Shown: positions 1-8,483 of the stretch, piece by piece
Numbering within the stretch: position 1 is the first letter of the stretch
How the letters are laid out: every line of letters begins with the position of its first letter
From: RHLJ01 sp048058975
GTDB taxonomy: Bacteria > Bacteroidota > Rhodothermia > Balneolales > Balneolaceae
DNA: 64,000 nucleotides
Assembly (NCBI GenBank): GCA_048058975.1
Contig: JBLLNP010000011.1
Span: forward strand, 6,413-70,412
Direction of reading: 5' to 3'
The notes under the pieces: model-generated
What the model was told of the DNA's origin: nothing
The model's input: the letters and a program-made list of their open reading frames with translations, nothing else
The model's database searches: none
Program-made: the position numbers and the translations under genes

Positions 1-1052
1 ACGCTTTTAAGCACAAACATATTAATGGAGGAAGTCCCACAGGCAAAGATGTAACGAACTGGGTAAAAGGTGAAAATCACCTACAGGTTTCCATTATTGA
101 TGAAGATAGGGATGTAGATTCAGGGGCTTTTCCATACTTCAAGAAAAGAGGGGTTACATACGATACCGTGCCTGTAACCGTAACCGGTGATACAGAGGGC
201 CGTTCTTATGTACGCATTAAAGGTGATGTAGAAGCTCCTAATGGTAAATTCAAGTACGAGGCCAGTTCCTCAAATGCATGGTATGCCCGTCCGTTAAATT
301 CGAATATTAGTCGAATTGGAATTGCCTCGCTTTCGGTTGAAGGAGTGCTTTTTAAGCAGGAAACCAACGAGAATACCACTGATTATGGTTCTTACAAAGT
401 AATCACCACAACTACCACTACCTGGCAATTTCCTCAACTGGATGACGAATACTGGAATCAGTTTCTGGAAAACATTTACAGCGATCTGACTGCTATGTTG
501 GAAACCGACTATGGGGCAAATGTGGTGGATGTTGATCAGATTACAGCTAATCCGGTTTACGAGAAGTTTTATGAGCCTAAGGATGAGAATACTGAGAAGT
601 ACATCAGCAAGAACCTGAGAGACACTAAGAGGTTAATACCTTCCTCTTTAGGAGAATTACTGGAAAGCCGAACAACCGCTCTTGTTGCTGATGGGGGACC
701 AGTACCAACATTACTACGAGATATGAACATGGATGCCCTCATGAATATTTCCATCGATTACCGGGTAGCTTCTGATAACAATGACAAAATCGTTTTACTG
801 CCTATGGTTAGTTATCAGATTACAGGAGAAACCCAGGCTTTTGATGGAACAACGAATACCTGGATTCAGGGAACGATTCAAGGTCCCGGGGTGCCATTTA
901 CCAGAGAAGAGTTCACTGATTTGAATGCGCTGAACCGAATTGGACAGAAAGATATAATAGTGAATCTCATAAAACAGTCGATTGAGGAACTGACCTCGAA
1001 GCAAGCAGAGTTTGGGTATGATAAAGTTTGGAATGTGGCTTTGTCCAACTAG
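1..1052 (+). CDS. Unrecognised protein, 5'-truncated by window edge
   Basis: The reading frame is open from the first base of the window (complete codons from base 3), so the GTG at 168 is only an internal codon and the true start lies outside. About 349 residues are visible. The visible part is hydrophilic with no clear membrane segment, is rich in Thr, Asn and Asp, and has a run of six threonines near residue 140 of the visible part. I recognise no domain. The composition fits a secreted or periplasmic protein, but this is inference because any signal peptide would be upstream. It ends just before a strong terminator, so it is the last gene of its transcript. Confidence 0.75.
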   Translation, partial: AFKHKHINGGSPTGKDVTNWVKGENHLQVSIIDEDRDVDSGAFPYFKKRGVTYDTVPVTVTGDTEGRSYVRIKGDVEAPNGKFKYEASSSNAWYARPLNSNISRIGIASLSVEGVLFKQETNENTTDYGSYKVITTTTTTWQFPQLDDEYWNQFLENIYSDLTAMLETDYGANVVDVDQITANPVYEKFYEPKDENTEKYISKNLRDTKRLIPSSLGELLESRTTALVADGGPVPTLLRDMNMDALMNISIDYRVASDNNDKIVLLPMVSYQITGETQAFDGTTNTWIQGTIQGPGVPFTREEFTDLNALNRIGQKDIIVNLIKQSIEELTSKQAEFGYDKVWNVALSN

Positions 1053-1084
1053 GTCTTACTAACCAGACTAATAAATATTAATGA

Positions 1085-1112
1085 GGCTGTCCGGGAACGG
1101 GCAGCCTTTTTT
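1085..1112 (+). terminator. Rho-independent terminator
   Basis: An 8-bp GC-rich stem (GGCTGTCC / GGGCAGCC, one G-T wobble) with a 6-base loop is followed by six T residues. It lies 32 bases after the stop of the preceding gene and separates it from the CoA-transferase gene. Confidence 0.85.
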
Positions 1113-1171
1113 ATTTACATCAACTTCATATTGTATAGTTAATCTTAGTTAAAAACTAATAAGGAATTAAA

Positions 1172-2443
1172 ATGCTTAATTATACAACTGCTTCAGAAGC
1201 AGTAAAATTAATACAATCAGGCGATAGGGTACTCATTCACGGGGTAAACGCTGCTCCACGTACGCTCATAGATGCAATGGTAAACAGAGCAGATGAACTT
1301 CGGAATGTGGAAATAGTACATATTCACACCGAGGGAGAAGCACCTTATTCGAAACCGGAATATCAAAAAAGTTTCCATTCCAATGTGTTCTTTGTGGGAT
1401 CGAATGTTCGCAAGGCTGTAAATGAAGGAAGAGGTGACTACATCCCGATTTTTTTAAGCGAAGTTCCGGGACTTATTCGAAAAGACATCCTTCCCATAGA
1501 TGTAGCATTGCTAAATGTTTCCGCTCCTGATAAACATGGTTATTGCTCGCTTGGCGTTTCAGTTGTAGCCAGCTTTCCCGCTTCTCAAAAAGCAAAAAAA
1601 ATAATTGCTCAGATAAACCCAAATATGCCTCGCACTCATGGTGACGGCTTTATTCATGTAAACCGTATCGATGCACTGGTGGAAGTAGACGACCCGCTTC
1701 CTGAACAGATTATTCCCGAACCGGATGAGACTGAAATGAAAATAGGTAGGTATTGTACAGAATTGGTAGAAGATGGAGCTACTCTGCAAATGGGAATTGG
1801 AGCAATACCTAATGCCGTACTGAAAAGTCTGGTAAACCATAAAGATTTAGGAGTCCACACCGAAATGTTCGCAGATGGGGTGATCGATCTCGTGGAAAAA
1901 GGGGTAATAAACGGCTCGCAAAAAGTAAAATACAAAGGCAAAGTAATAAGTGGTTTTGTGATGGGATCAAAACGAGTGTATGACTTTATAGACGATAATC
2001 CGATGGTAGCCATGCTCGACATTGCCTACGTGAACGACACCAAAGTAATTCGCCAAAACCCAAAAGTAACTGCAATTAACAGCGCGATAGAAGTAGATAT
2101 GACCGGGCAAATTTGCGCCGATTCCATCGGGACTTTTCATTATTCGGGGGTAGGCGGTCAAATGGATTTCATTCGTGGAGCCTCTCTTTCAGAAGGAGGG
2201 AAACCAATAATCGCGCTTCCATCAACTACAAAAAAGGGAATCAGTAGAATTGTTCCGTTTTTGAAACAAGGAGCCGGAGTTGTGACCACCCGGGCTCACG
2301 TTCACTATATAGTAACCGAATACGGAATAGCTAATCTTTATGGAAAGAATCTGCATCAACGGGCAAAAGCGCTGGTTGAGATCGCACACCCTGATCATAG
2401 AGAGAATCTCAGCAGAGCTGTTTTTGAAAGGTTTAGGATATAA
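1172..2443 (+). CDS. Acetyl-CoA hydrolase/transferase family protein (4-hydroxybutyrate or acetate CoA-transferase type)
   Basis: This 423-residue protein matches the Cat1/4-hydroxybutyrate CoA-transferase family, which moves CoA between acyl-CoA and a free acid in the cytoplasm. The N-terminal half has the CoA-transferase fold (GVNAAPRTLID near residue 24). The C-terminal half has the signature GIGAIPNAVL followed by HTEMFADG, whose Glu231 aligns with the catalytic glutamate that forms the glutamyl-CoA thioester. GVGGQMDFIRGA near residue 325 is the family's CoA-binding loop. Length is normal. It stands alone after a terminator, so the physiological acid (acetate, 4-hydroxybutyrate or another) cannot be told from context. 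Confidence 0.9.
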   Translation: MLNYTTASEAVKLIQSGDRVLIHGVNAAPRTLIDAMVNRADELRNVEIVHIHTEGEAPYSKPEYQKSFHSNVFFVGSNVRKAVNEGRGDYIPIFLSEVPGLIRKDILPIDVALLNVSAPDKHGYCSLGVSVVASFPASQKAKKIIAQINPNMPRTHGDGFIHVNRIDALVEVDDPLPEQIIPEPDETEMKIGRYCTELVEDGATLQMGIGAIPNAVLKSLVNHKDLGVHTEMFADGVIDLVEKGVINGSQKVKYKGKVISGFVMGSKRVYDFIDDNPMVAMLDIAYVNDTKVIRQNPKVTAINSAIEVDMTGQICADSIGTFHYSGVGGQMDFIRGASLSEGGKPIIALPSTTKKGISRIVPFLKQGAGVVTTRAHVHYIVTEYGIANLYGKNLHQRAKALVEIAHPDHRENLSRAVFERFRI

Positions 2444-2501
2444 ATTTGTTATGAGTTAGAATAATAATTGTTAGATTTGGACATAAAAATCGATTAAACA
2501 A

Positions 2502-3031
2502 ATGGAGTGCATTTTGAAAAAAACAGGTATCATTTTATTCATCTCAATTCTTCTAACTCCGCTTCTTTATGCACAGGAAATGGATGATTTTGCAGCAACG
2601 AAGCAACTGGGATTATCGCTCTCTTCCGTTACAGGTGCCGGTATTCATTATATCTATCCTTACAATGAAAGAGATAATCTGAAGTTTGTCGGAATCTATA
2701 TTTATAATGATGATAATAATGGGAAAGACTCGTTTTTTTCTCTGGGTGCAGAGTATCAGAGAGATTTAAGGGAGACTTCCACGCAAAGAATTTATGCATT
2801 TGGAGGTTTCATATTGATAACAGCTTTTCGGAAGACACCTTTTTTGAAAGTAATGGACAACAGGATAAGTTTTTTAGCCTGGGTGGCGGTATGGGAGTTG
2901 ATTTCGGAGATAGTAAACAAGGGTTGGCTTTCAACATTCACATTGCCTATCAATTTACCAAGGGCTTTGGCGATGAAGATAAAACCAGGATAGGTCTTGG
3001 AGCCGGGTTCGGTATAGGGTATAACTTCTAA
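2502..3031 (+). pseudogene. Small outer-membrane beta-barrel-like protein, broken by a -1 frameshift
   Basis: The first frame gives a signal peptide (KKTGIILFISILLTPLLYAQ) and beta-strand-like sequence up to YAFGGF, then turns implausible (ITAFRKTPFLKV...). From about base 2807 another frame continues with typical barrel sequence (HIDNSFSEDTFF, FFSLGGGMGVDFG) and ends in IGLGAGFGIGYNF at a TAA at 3029-3031, an aromatic C-terminus typical of outer-membrane proteins. Adding one T to the T-run at 2807-2809 joins the frames as GGFHIDN. The annotated ATG at 2502 may not be used: GGAG at 2504-2507 is well spaced for a TTG start at 2514 beginning (M)KKTGII. Either a real recent mutation or a sequencing error. 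Confidence 0.75.
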
Positions 3032-3079
3032 GCCGAAAAGTACCTTTTACAAAGTGCTGAACAAAGTGTAAACTTCGGA

Positions 3080-4471
3080 ATGCATTCTTCGGCAAACAGA
3101 TTAGAATCCATTGACCTCCTAAGAGCCCTTGCAATCTTAGGAATGATTCTTTCCGGGTATATTGCCTATGGCGGAGTAATGCCCGCATGGATGTACCACG
3201 CTCAGGTCCCTCCACCTTCTCATACATTTAACCCATCTTTGCCCGGTTTAACCTGGGTTGATCTGGTGTTTCCTATGTTTCTTTTTACGATGGGAATAGC
3301 TTTTCCTTTTTCTCTAAGAAAGAGGTTGGAAGGTTCAGGAACTATCAAGCCGGTAGTTCAAAAACTGATCGTACGCTTTTTATTATTAGCCTATTTTGCC
3401 ATCTACTTTCAGCACATTAAACCTTATGCCTTAGCTCCCTCTCCTCAACTCTTAGAATGGGGAATTTCTTTAATTGGTTTTTTTCTCTTGATCGGGGCTT
3501 TTGGTGGCTATAGTAAATATTTGAAGAGCGAAAAAAAAGGTCAGTATGGGTTTTTGATTGGCAGTTTTCTTTTTCTGGGAGCGCTGCACGTAGGATTGGA
3601 AGGCTTCGGGTTCAGGCTAAATCGAAGCGACATCATCATTCTCATCCTTTCTAACGTGGCACTGGTTGGGGCTCTTTTTTGGATGGTCTCAAAAGACAAC
3701 ACAATGTACCGAGTGTTGTTTATTCTGGGGATTATAGCACTGAAACTTGGAGCCACCGTTTCTGAATCGTGGGTAAGCCAACTTTGGACCTTTGACTCTG
3801 TCAATTGGCTTTTTCGGGTCAGTTTTCTGGAATATATGGTAATTGTGCTGGCAGGAAGTATTGTGGGAGATTTGCTGTTGGCTTCGATAAAGAAACAAGA
3901 TAATAAAGTTCAAAGCACAAGTAGAGCCGAATCAATCGGTACTCTTTTAATTTTATTTTTAATGGTTTCGTTAAGTCTTGTCGGCATGTTTGCAAGATGG
4001 GGAATTGCAACTTTAATTATTCAACTTGCTCTTATTTTCGGACTCTTCATTATAAAGCGAAAAAATCTTACTGAAAAAGAAATCTCACTTTTATCAGGTA
4101 CTTTTTTGGTTATTGGAATGTTGATGGAACCATTTGAAGGAGGGGTTAAAAAAGATCCGACCACCATCAGTTACCTGTTTATCTCATCAGGATTATCGGG
4201 ATTTATCCTTCTATTTTGTATGGACATTTTAAAAGTCTTTCCTCGCAAGTTTTTAACCTGGTTGATCGAATCAGGTCAAAATCCTATGGTAGCGTATGTT
4301 CTCCCCGCTATTTTTATAGTACCCGTTTTCGGGATTTTAGGCATTGACGAATGGATGGCTTATTTGAATGCAAATGAATGGACAGGCTTTTTGAAAGGAT
4401 TAATTTATACCGTGTTAGCAATGATTATCACTTCAATGCTAACACGGCGCAGGTTTTTGCTTAAAACCTGA
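3080..4471 (+). CDS. Multi-pass membrane acyltransferase-like protein (DUF5009/HGSNAT type)
   Basis: The N-terminus SANRLESIDLLRALAILGMILSGYI and the later WVDLVFPMFLFTMGIAFPFSLRKR are hallmarks of the DUF5009/heparan-alpha-glucosaminide N-acetyltransferase family, whose members pass acetyl groups from cytoplasmic acetyl-CoA to sugars across the membrane. About ten to twelve hydrophobic helices span the 463 residues. The substrate is unknown; bacterial relatives are often near sugar-degradation genes, but none is beside it here. It starts 49 bases after the broken barrel gene. Family assignment is fairly sure, activity is inferred. Confidence 0.75.
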   Translation: MHSSANRLESIDLLRALAILGMILSGYIAYGGVMPAWMYHAQVPPPSHTFNPSLPGLTWVDLVFPMFLFTMGIAFPFSLRKRLEGSGTIKPVVQKLIVRFLLLAYFAIYFQHIKPYALAPSPQLLEWGISLIGFFLLIGAFGGYSKYLKSEKKGQYGFLIGSFLFLGALHVGLEGFGFRLNRSDIIILILSNVALVGALFWMVSKDNTMYRVLFILGIIALKLGATVSESWVSQLWTFDSVNWLFRVSFLEYMVIVLAGSIVGDLLLASIKKQDNKVQSTSRAESIGTLLILFLMVSLSLVGMFARWGIATLIIQLALIFGLFIIKRKNLTEKEISLLSGTFLVIGMLMEPFEGGVKKDPTTISYLFISSGLSGFILLFCMDILKVFPRKFLTWLIESGQNPMVAYVLPAIFIVPVFGILGIDEWMAYLNANEWTGFLKGLIYTVLAMIITSMLTRRRFLLKT

Positions 4472-4480
4472 ATTACCTGA

Positions 4481-5947
4481 TTATCTCATATCATATCTCA
4501 GAAAGGCTACAAAACTTCCTCCAAACGTAGCAATTATGAACAGAATCAGTAGCCCAAAATCAAGAATACTATTTCCCAGGCCGGTGCCCGCCTGCATTAC
4601 CGGCGCAGAATAACGGGGCATTTCGCTGGTATCCAGTGTCTGGTCGTTTCTTCCGAAATCGAGTTTCACTCCTTCGTTAGAATCAACTTCAATACGGAAT
4701 CCTCCGTGATTACCTCCCTCGGCTTGTTTCTTTTGAGTGTACGTGGTGAAAGAGTCCTTATATTGTCTCATACTTTCTTCGTAGCGGTTTTTCATTTCAA
4801 TATCGGTTCCCGCCAGATTCATTGCTGCTAACCTGAAAGAAGAAACAGGAGAGATTCGTGCCAGGTTAAAAGCCAGTTGTTCCTGTACTTTTTTTCTATT
4901 TCTGGAATCCTCCAGAAGCGTTCGGTTATTGTCTATGATATCGGACTGAACCTGCTTTCGGGCAGCGTCATCCACTTCCAGCCATTCCCATTCTTTTTCA
5001 TCGCGATAGGCTCGGCGTTCATTCTCATCCATACCTTCCATTTCCTGATTCCGGGCTTGCCATATATTCGATATTTGATTTGAGTATTCTTCCCATCGCT
5101 CTCTCTCAAAAGCTTCCTGCTTAGCTTCCAGTTGAGCTACTGATTCAATGGCAACGAGTTGCCCGGCTGCCATTACTCCCATTCTTGGAAGAATCAAGAC
5201 ACCGCTAATCCAGATAACCAGCAATAGCAAAAACGAAAGAGAGGATTTCCTTGTGATTGCTGAGATAAACAAACCAATCCCAACAAAAAAAGTAATGTAT
5301 AGCACGGATAATGCAATCAGGCTGGCAATACTTCCCCAATCAGAAGAAGTAACAGGAATTTTGAAGATCATGAGCAGTAGCAGTCCGATCAGGATAGGAA
5401 TTAATAAAGGCACAATTAATCCGAGCCAGGTCCCCACAAATTTAGAAAGTAGGTATTGCACTCGTGAAACCGGGTTTGAAAAAGCCAGCTTCAAAGTGCC
5501 GTTTTCGCGTTCGCCATTAATTGCATCGTAGGTAAAGAGGATGGCAAACAAAGAAAGAACAACCTGAACAATGAATGCAAAATCTATAAACCGGAATATG
5601 GCAAAAAGGGTCTCGTCTGAATATGGGCTTCGAACAAGCTTCACATCATCAAAAGTTGAGATACCTGAAAGCCGGCCGACATCAAAATGTAAGCCCGAAA
5701 CAAAGATTTGCATCGGAGTAGGTTCGCGGTGAACAATATTTCGTACCTGCGTCCAACCGGTAGCCTGCTCAATATTCTGTTGCGCAATCTGTTGATTGAT
5801 CTCGTATTGGGTGACAGCATTATTGTATTCGTTGATGCCGATGAACACGCTGATTAGAATCAGGATGGAACACACAAGAAATGTTGCGAAGAATTTTGGA
5901 CTCAGAAGTATGTTCTTGAGCTCTTTTTGTATGAGTATGGATAGCAT
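4481..5947 (-). CDS. ABC-2 type transporter permease, copy 2
   Basis: This 488-residue integral membrane protein has an N-terminal helix (FFATFLVCSILILISVFIG), a periplasmic segment, then the ABC-2 hallmark DAINGERENGTLKLAFSNPVSR followed by several helices. A long charged soluble segment lies at about residues 265-425, and a last helix sits near the C-terminus. It is a paralogue of the next gene upstream: both begin with LIxKELKxI, share FAIFRFxDxxFI and the GT(L)K motif, and end in FxALxYDxR-like sequence. The two probably form a heterodimer with the ATPase of this operon. Substrate unknown. It is separated from its paralogue by a repeat-containing spacer. Confidence 0.88.
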   Translation of the reverse strand: MLSILIQKELKNILLSPKFFATFLVCSILILISVFIGINEYNNAVTQYEINQQIAQQNIEQATGWTQVRNIVHREPTPMQIFVSGLHFDVGRLSGISTFDDVKLVRSPYSDETLFAIFRFIDFAFIVQVVLSLFAILFTYDAINGERENGTLKLAFSNPVSRVQYLLSKFVGTWLGLIVPLLIPILIGLLLLMIFKIPVTSSDWGSIASLIALSVLYITFFVGIGLFISAITRKSSLSFLLLLVIWISGVLILPRMGVMAAGQLVAIESVAQLEAKQEAFERERWEEYSNQISNIWQARNQEMEGMDENERRAYRDEKEWEWLEVDDAARKQVQSDIIDNNRTLLEDSRNRKKVQEQLAFNLARISPVSSFRLAAMNLAGTDIEMKNRYEESMRQYKDSFTTYTQKKQAEGGNHGGFRIEVDSNEGVKLDFGRNDQTLDTSEMPRYSAPVMQAGTGLGNSILDFGLLILFIIATFGGSFVAFLRYDMR

Positions 5948-5982
5948 GATTTTTTAGCTTTGGTGATAATATTTTTTTTAGA

Positions 5983-6079
5983 GTCGTCCTGAGGATACTT
6001 CCTGCCGAAGGCATCCCTTTGGGAGAAGGATCTGCACAAGAGAATGTTTTCCAGATGCTTCACTTTGGCTCAGAATGAC
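5983..6079. repeat. Dispersed palindromic repeat, family A (full-length copy)
   Basis: The spacer between the two permease genes holds a sequence that starts GTCGTCCTGAG and ends CTCAGAATGAC, imperfect terminal inverted repeats. Inside is GAAGGATCTGCAC. Related sequence recurs in other gene gaps of this window (about 41.84, 45.64, 46.56, 48.06 and 62.26 kb). It is non-coding and can fold into hairpins. Confidence 0.6.
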
Positions 6080-6091
6080 TATGTATTTTCG

Positions 6092-7504
6092 TTACCTCAG
6101 ATCGTATTTCAGAAATGCAGCGAAAGCTCCTCCAAAGAATATGATATTGAAGAGCAGTAGTAACCCCATATCGAGCATGCTGTTGCCAGCGGCTTCTTCA
6201 AGAGAGGTTTTGGCATATTCAAATTGAGGCATTTCATTTGGGTCCAGGTATTCCGGTTCTTCCTGATCATCGGATGTTATCATGATCATCCGGAAACCAC
6301 CGCCTTGATTTTGCCCGGTTTTTTCGGTCATAAAATTACCATACACATTCTGGTATTCATTTGCGGAGTCCATAAACCGGTTTTGCAGCCCCAGCGATGT
6401 GCCTGCCAGTTCTGTGGAAGCAAGAGTGAACACAGAAGTTGGCGAAATTCTCGACAGCCCCAGAGCGACCTCTTCTTGTCTGCGCCTTTTATTTTCATAT
6501 TCTTCATTAATGCGTTCTGTAAACACATCTACTTTTTCCTGCCGCGCCGAACCTAGTTCACTCATAAACGAGCTGAACATCCCCATTACTTCGCTAGGCT
6601 CTGTACCTTCAGGAACTTTAAAGTTCGCCATTTTTGTACGGTCTTCATTAAACAACTGGATTCGGTATCGGCTTTTCTGGGCGGTGATATCATCCACATT
6701 TGGAACCTCAACCAATCTCCCGGAAATAAGTACAGAGGCTCGGGGCACAATAAGTACCGCGAAAATCCAAACAACCAGTCCTATCAAAAAAGAGTTGGAA
6801 GGTCGGGACGTGATAGCAGAAACACCGATAGCCAAAGCAAGAAACAACCCAAAGTATGCCAGCCCAGAAACAATGATCAAACCAAGGCGGATCCACTCAT
6901 CAGAGCTTAATTGAATGCCTAAAATTGGGAGCAACGCACAACCAATCATCAATGGAATCAATAAGGCGATACTTAAACCAACAAATGAACCCGCGAGTTT
7001 TCCTCCGATAAAAGCTGCGCGTGATATCGAGTTAGCAAAACAGAGCTTTAAGGTTCCACTTACTTTTTCGCCATTAATTGCATCGTAAGCAAAGATTATT
7101 GCAAACAAGGAGAGTACGATCCCAAATATGAATTCGAGATCCATAAACCGGAATATGGCAAAAATGGGTTCATCGTTAAACCGGGTATTATTAGCCTGGA
7201 GCTCTCCTCGTCCGCTCATATCTATATTTCTGCCAATATCATTAGAAATGCCATTTACAAGCGCTGTGAGTGGCTGCGGTGGAAGCGTAATCGTATGATC
7301 TACCATCATCCATTCGGTATTAGCAGCTATTTGATTCCTGTTTTCCTGAATAGCAGCTTCATATTGTGCCTGGCTGGCCAGAAAGTTTTGCGCTCCCATA
7401 AAGAAGGAGAGAATGATTAACACCGAGCATACCGCGAAACTGATGGTAAAGCGACTGCTTTGGATAATCTCTTTAAGTTCTTTGATAAATATGAGTTTAA
7501 ACAT
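6092..7504 (-). CDS. ABC-2 type transporter permease, copy 1
   Basis: A 470-residue membrane protein with the same architecture as the downstream permease: an N-terminal helix after LIFIKELKEIIQSSRFT, the ABC-2 signature DAINGEKVSGTLKLCFANSISR, a cluster of five or so helices, a soluble charged stretch around residues 265-390 and a final helix near FGGAFAAFLKYDLR. It lies 58 bases after the ATPase gene in the same direction. Two related permeases next to one ATPase suggests an asymmetric 1:1 transporter. Cargo is unknown. Confidence 0.88.
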   Translation of the reverse strand: MFKLIFIKELKEIIQSSRFTISFAVCSVLIILSFFMGAQNFLASQAQYEAAIQENRNQIAANTEWMMVDHTITLPPQPLTALVNGISNDIGRNIDMSGRGELQANNTRFNDEPIFAIFRFMDLEFIFGIVLSLFAIIFAYDAINGEKVSGTLKLCFANSISRAAFIGGKLAGSFVGLSIALLIPLMIGCALLPILGIQLSSDEWIRLGLIIVSGLAYFGLFLALAIGVSAITSRPSNSFLIGLVVWIFAVLIVPRASVLISGRLVEVPNVDDITAQKSRYRIQLFNEDRTKMANFKVPEGTEPSEVMGMFSSFMSELGSARQEKVDVFTERINEEYENKRRRQEEVALGLSRISPTSVFTLASTELAGTSLGLQNRFMDSANEYQNVYGNFMTEKTGQNQGGGFRMIMITSDDQEEPEYLDPNEMPQFEYAKTSLEEAAGNSMLDMGLLLLFNIIFFGGAFAAFLKYDLR

Positions 7505-7546
7505 CGTTATTCGGATTAGTTATTCGTTAATCGATGCCGAATAACG
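7505..7546. repeat. Inverted repeat in ABC operon spacer
   Basis: CGTTATTCGG at 7505-7514 is matched by its exact complement CCGAATAACG at 7537-7546, and a second AATAACGA copy follows. The unit is the same AACGAAT-type heptamer that is tandemly repeated between umuD and umuC at 55841-55868. Confidence 0.6.
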
Positions 7547-7562
7547 AATAACGATTAATAGT

Positions 7563-8348
7563 TTAAGTGAGGTTGTTAGTGAGCGAGGTTGATTCCACAG
7601 CTTCTTCCATATATCCGGCCATGTATTCCACGTACAGTTCTTCCAGATTTACGCCTTTTAGTTCTGCGTGTGTTTTTTGAGCGACAAGAATTCCGCCATT
7701 TAAAATGCCTACATGGTCGGAGATTTCTTTAGCCCTGAAGATGTCATGGGTACTCATGAGGATTGCTTTGCCTTCATCCCGTAAGTCACCAACCAGTCGG
7801 GTGAATTCTTTTCCAGCTTTTGGATCGAGTCCGGAAGTAGGCTCATCAAGAAGAATAGCTGGAGCATCTTTTAGGATAGCAATGGCAATCCCGCACTTCT
7901 GGCGCATCCCTTTTGAGAAGTCTTTTAGCTTTTTGTCAAAGGCTTCGCGTTGCAGCCCAACCCGTACCAGTGCCGCTTCATAATCATTTCTTGAATAGTG
8001 ATGTTTACCTCCAAGGCGTACAAAGAAGTCCACATTCTGCATTGCAGTAAAGTTGGGGTATAACTGTACATTCTCTGATACAAAGGCAACGTTCTTTTTT
8101 GCTTCGAGCGGATCAGAGTTTGCGTCAATTCCATTTATGAATGCCTTTCCACTGGTAGGTTGGATAAAGTCCAGAAATATGTTGATGGTGGTGGTTTTCC
8201 CTGCGCCGTTACCTCCAAGCATAGCGAATATTTCGCCGGGATGAACTTTGAGTTGAAGGTTATCCAGCGCTTTTACGCCGTCCTCATATACCTTGGTTAG
8301 GTTTCTGGCTTCAAGTAGAGGTGCTTGTTTAATGGTTTCGTTGTTCAT
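7563..8348 (-). CDS. ABC transporter ATP-binding protein
   Basis: The 261-residue ATPase powers the two adjacent permeases. Motifs in order: Walker A GGNGAGKTT (around residue 45), Q-loop region, signature FSKGMRQK, Walker B AILLDEPTSGLD, and switch STHD. The C-terminus carries a short extension (VNLEELYVEYMAGYMEE) typical of ABC-2 exporter ATPases of the NatA/CcmA/NosF group. It sits second in a leftward gene set behind the NEW3 and PDZ genes, separated from them by a strong inverted repeat. Confidence 0.95.
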   Translation of the reverse strand: MNNETIKQAPLLEARNLTKVYEDGVKALDNLQLKVHPGEIFAMLGGNGAGKTTTINIFLDFIQPTSGKAFINGIDANSDPLEAKKNVAFVSENVQLYPNFTAMQNVDFFVRLGGKHHYSRNDYEAALVRVGLQREAFDKKLKDFSKGMRQKCGIAIAILKDAPAILLDEPTSGLDPKAGKEFTRLVGDLRDEGKAILMSTHDIFRAKEISDHVGILNGGILVAQKTHAELKGVNLEELYVEYMAGYMEEAVESTSLTNNLT

Positions 8349-8371
8349 AGTTATGAAATTTTGAATGCTGA

Positions 8372-8416
8372 ATTATGAATTTTGAATTGCGATTCAGCCA
8401 ATTCAAAATTCATAAT
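8372..8416. repeat. 17-bp perfect inverted repeat
   Basis: ATTATGAATTTTGAATT at 8372-8388 is perfectly complementary to 8400-8416, with an 11-base loop. It lies between the NEW3-domain gene and the ABC ATPase gene. It is AT-rich with no T-tail, so it is more likely an intergenic hairpin or mRNA processing element than a terminator. Confidence 0.75.
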
Positions 8417-8483
8417 CCATAATTGAAGATTATTAAGGGCTATGATGATGTGATAAGTACGCGTTTTCTTACAGTTCATGAGC

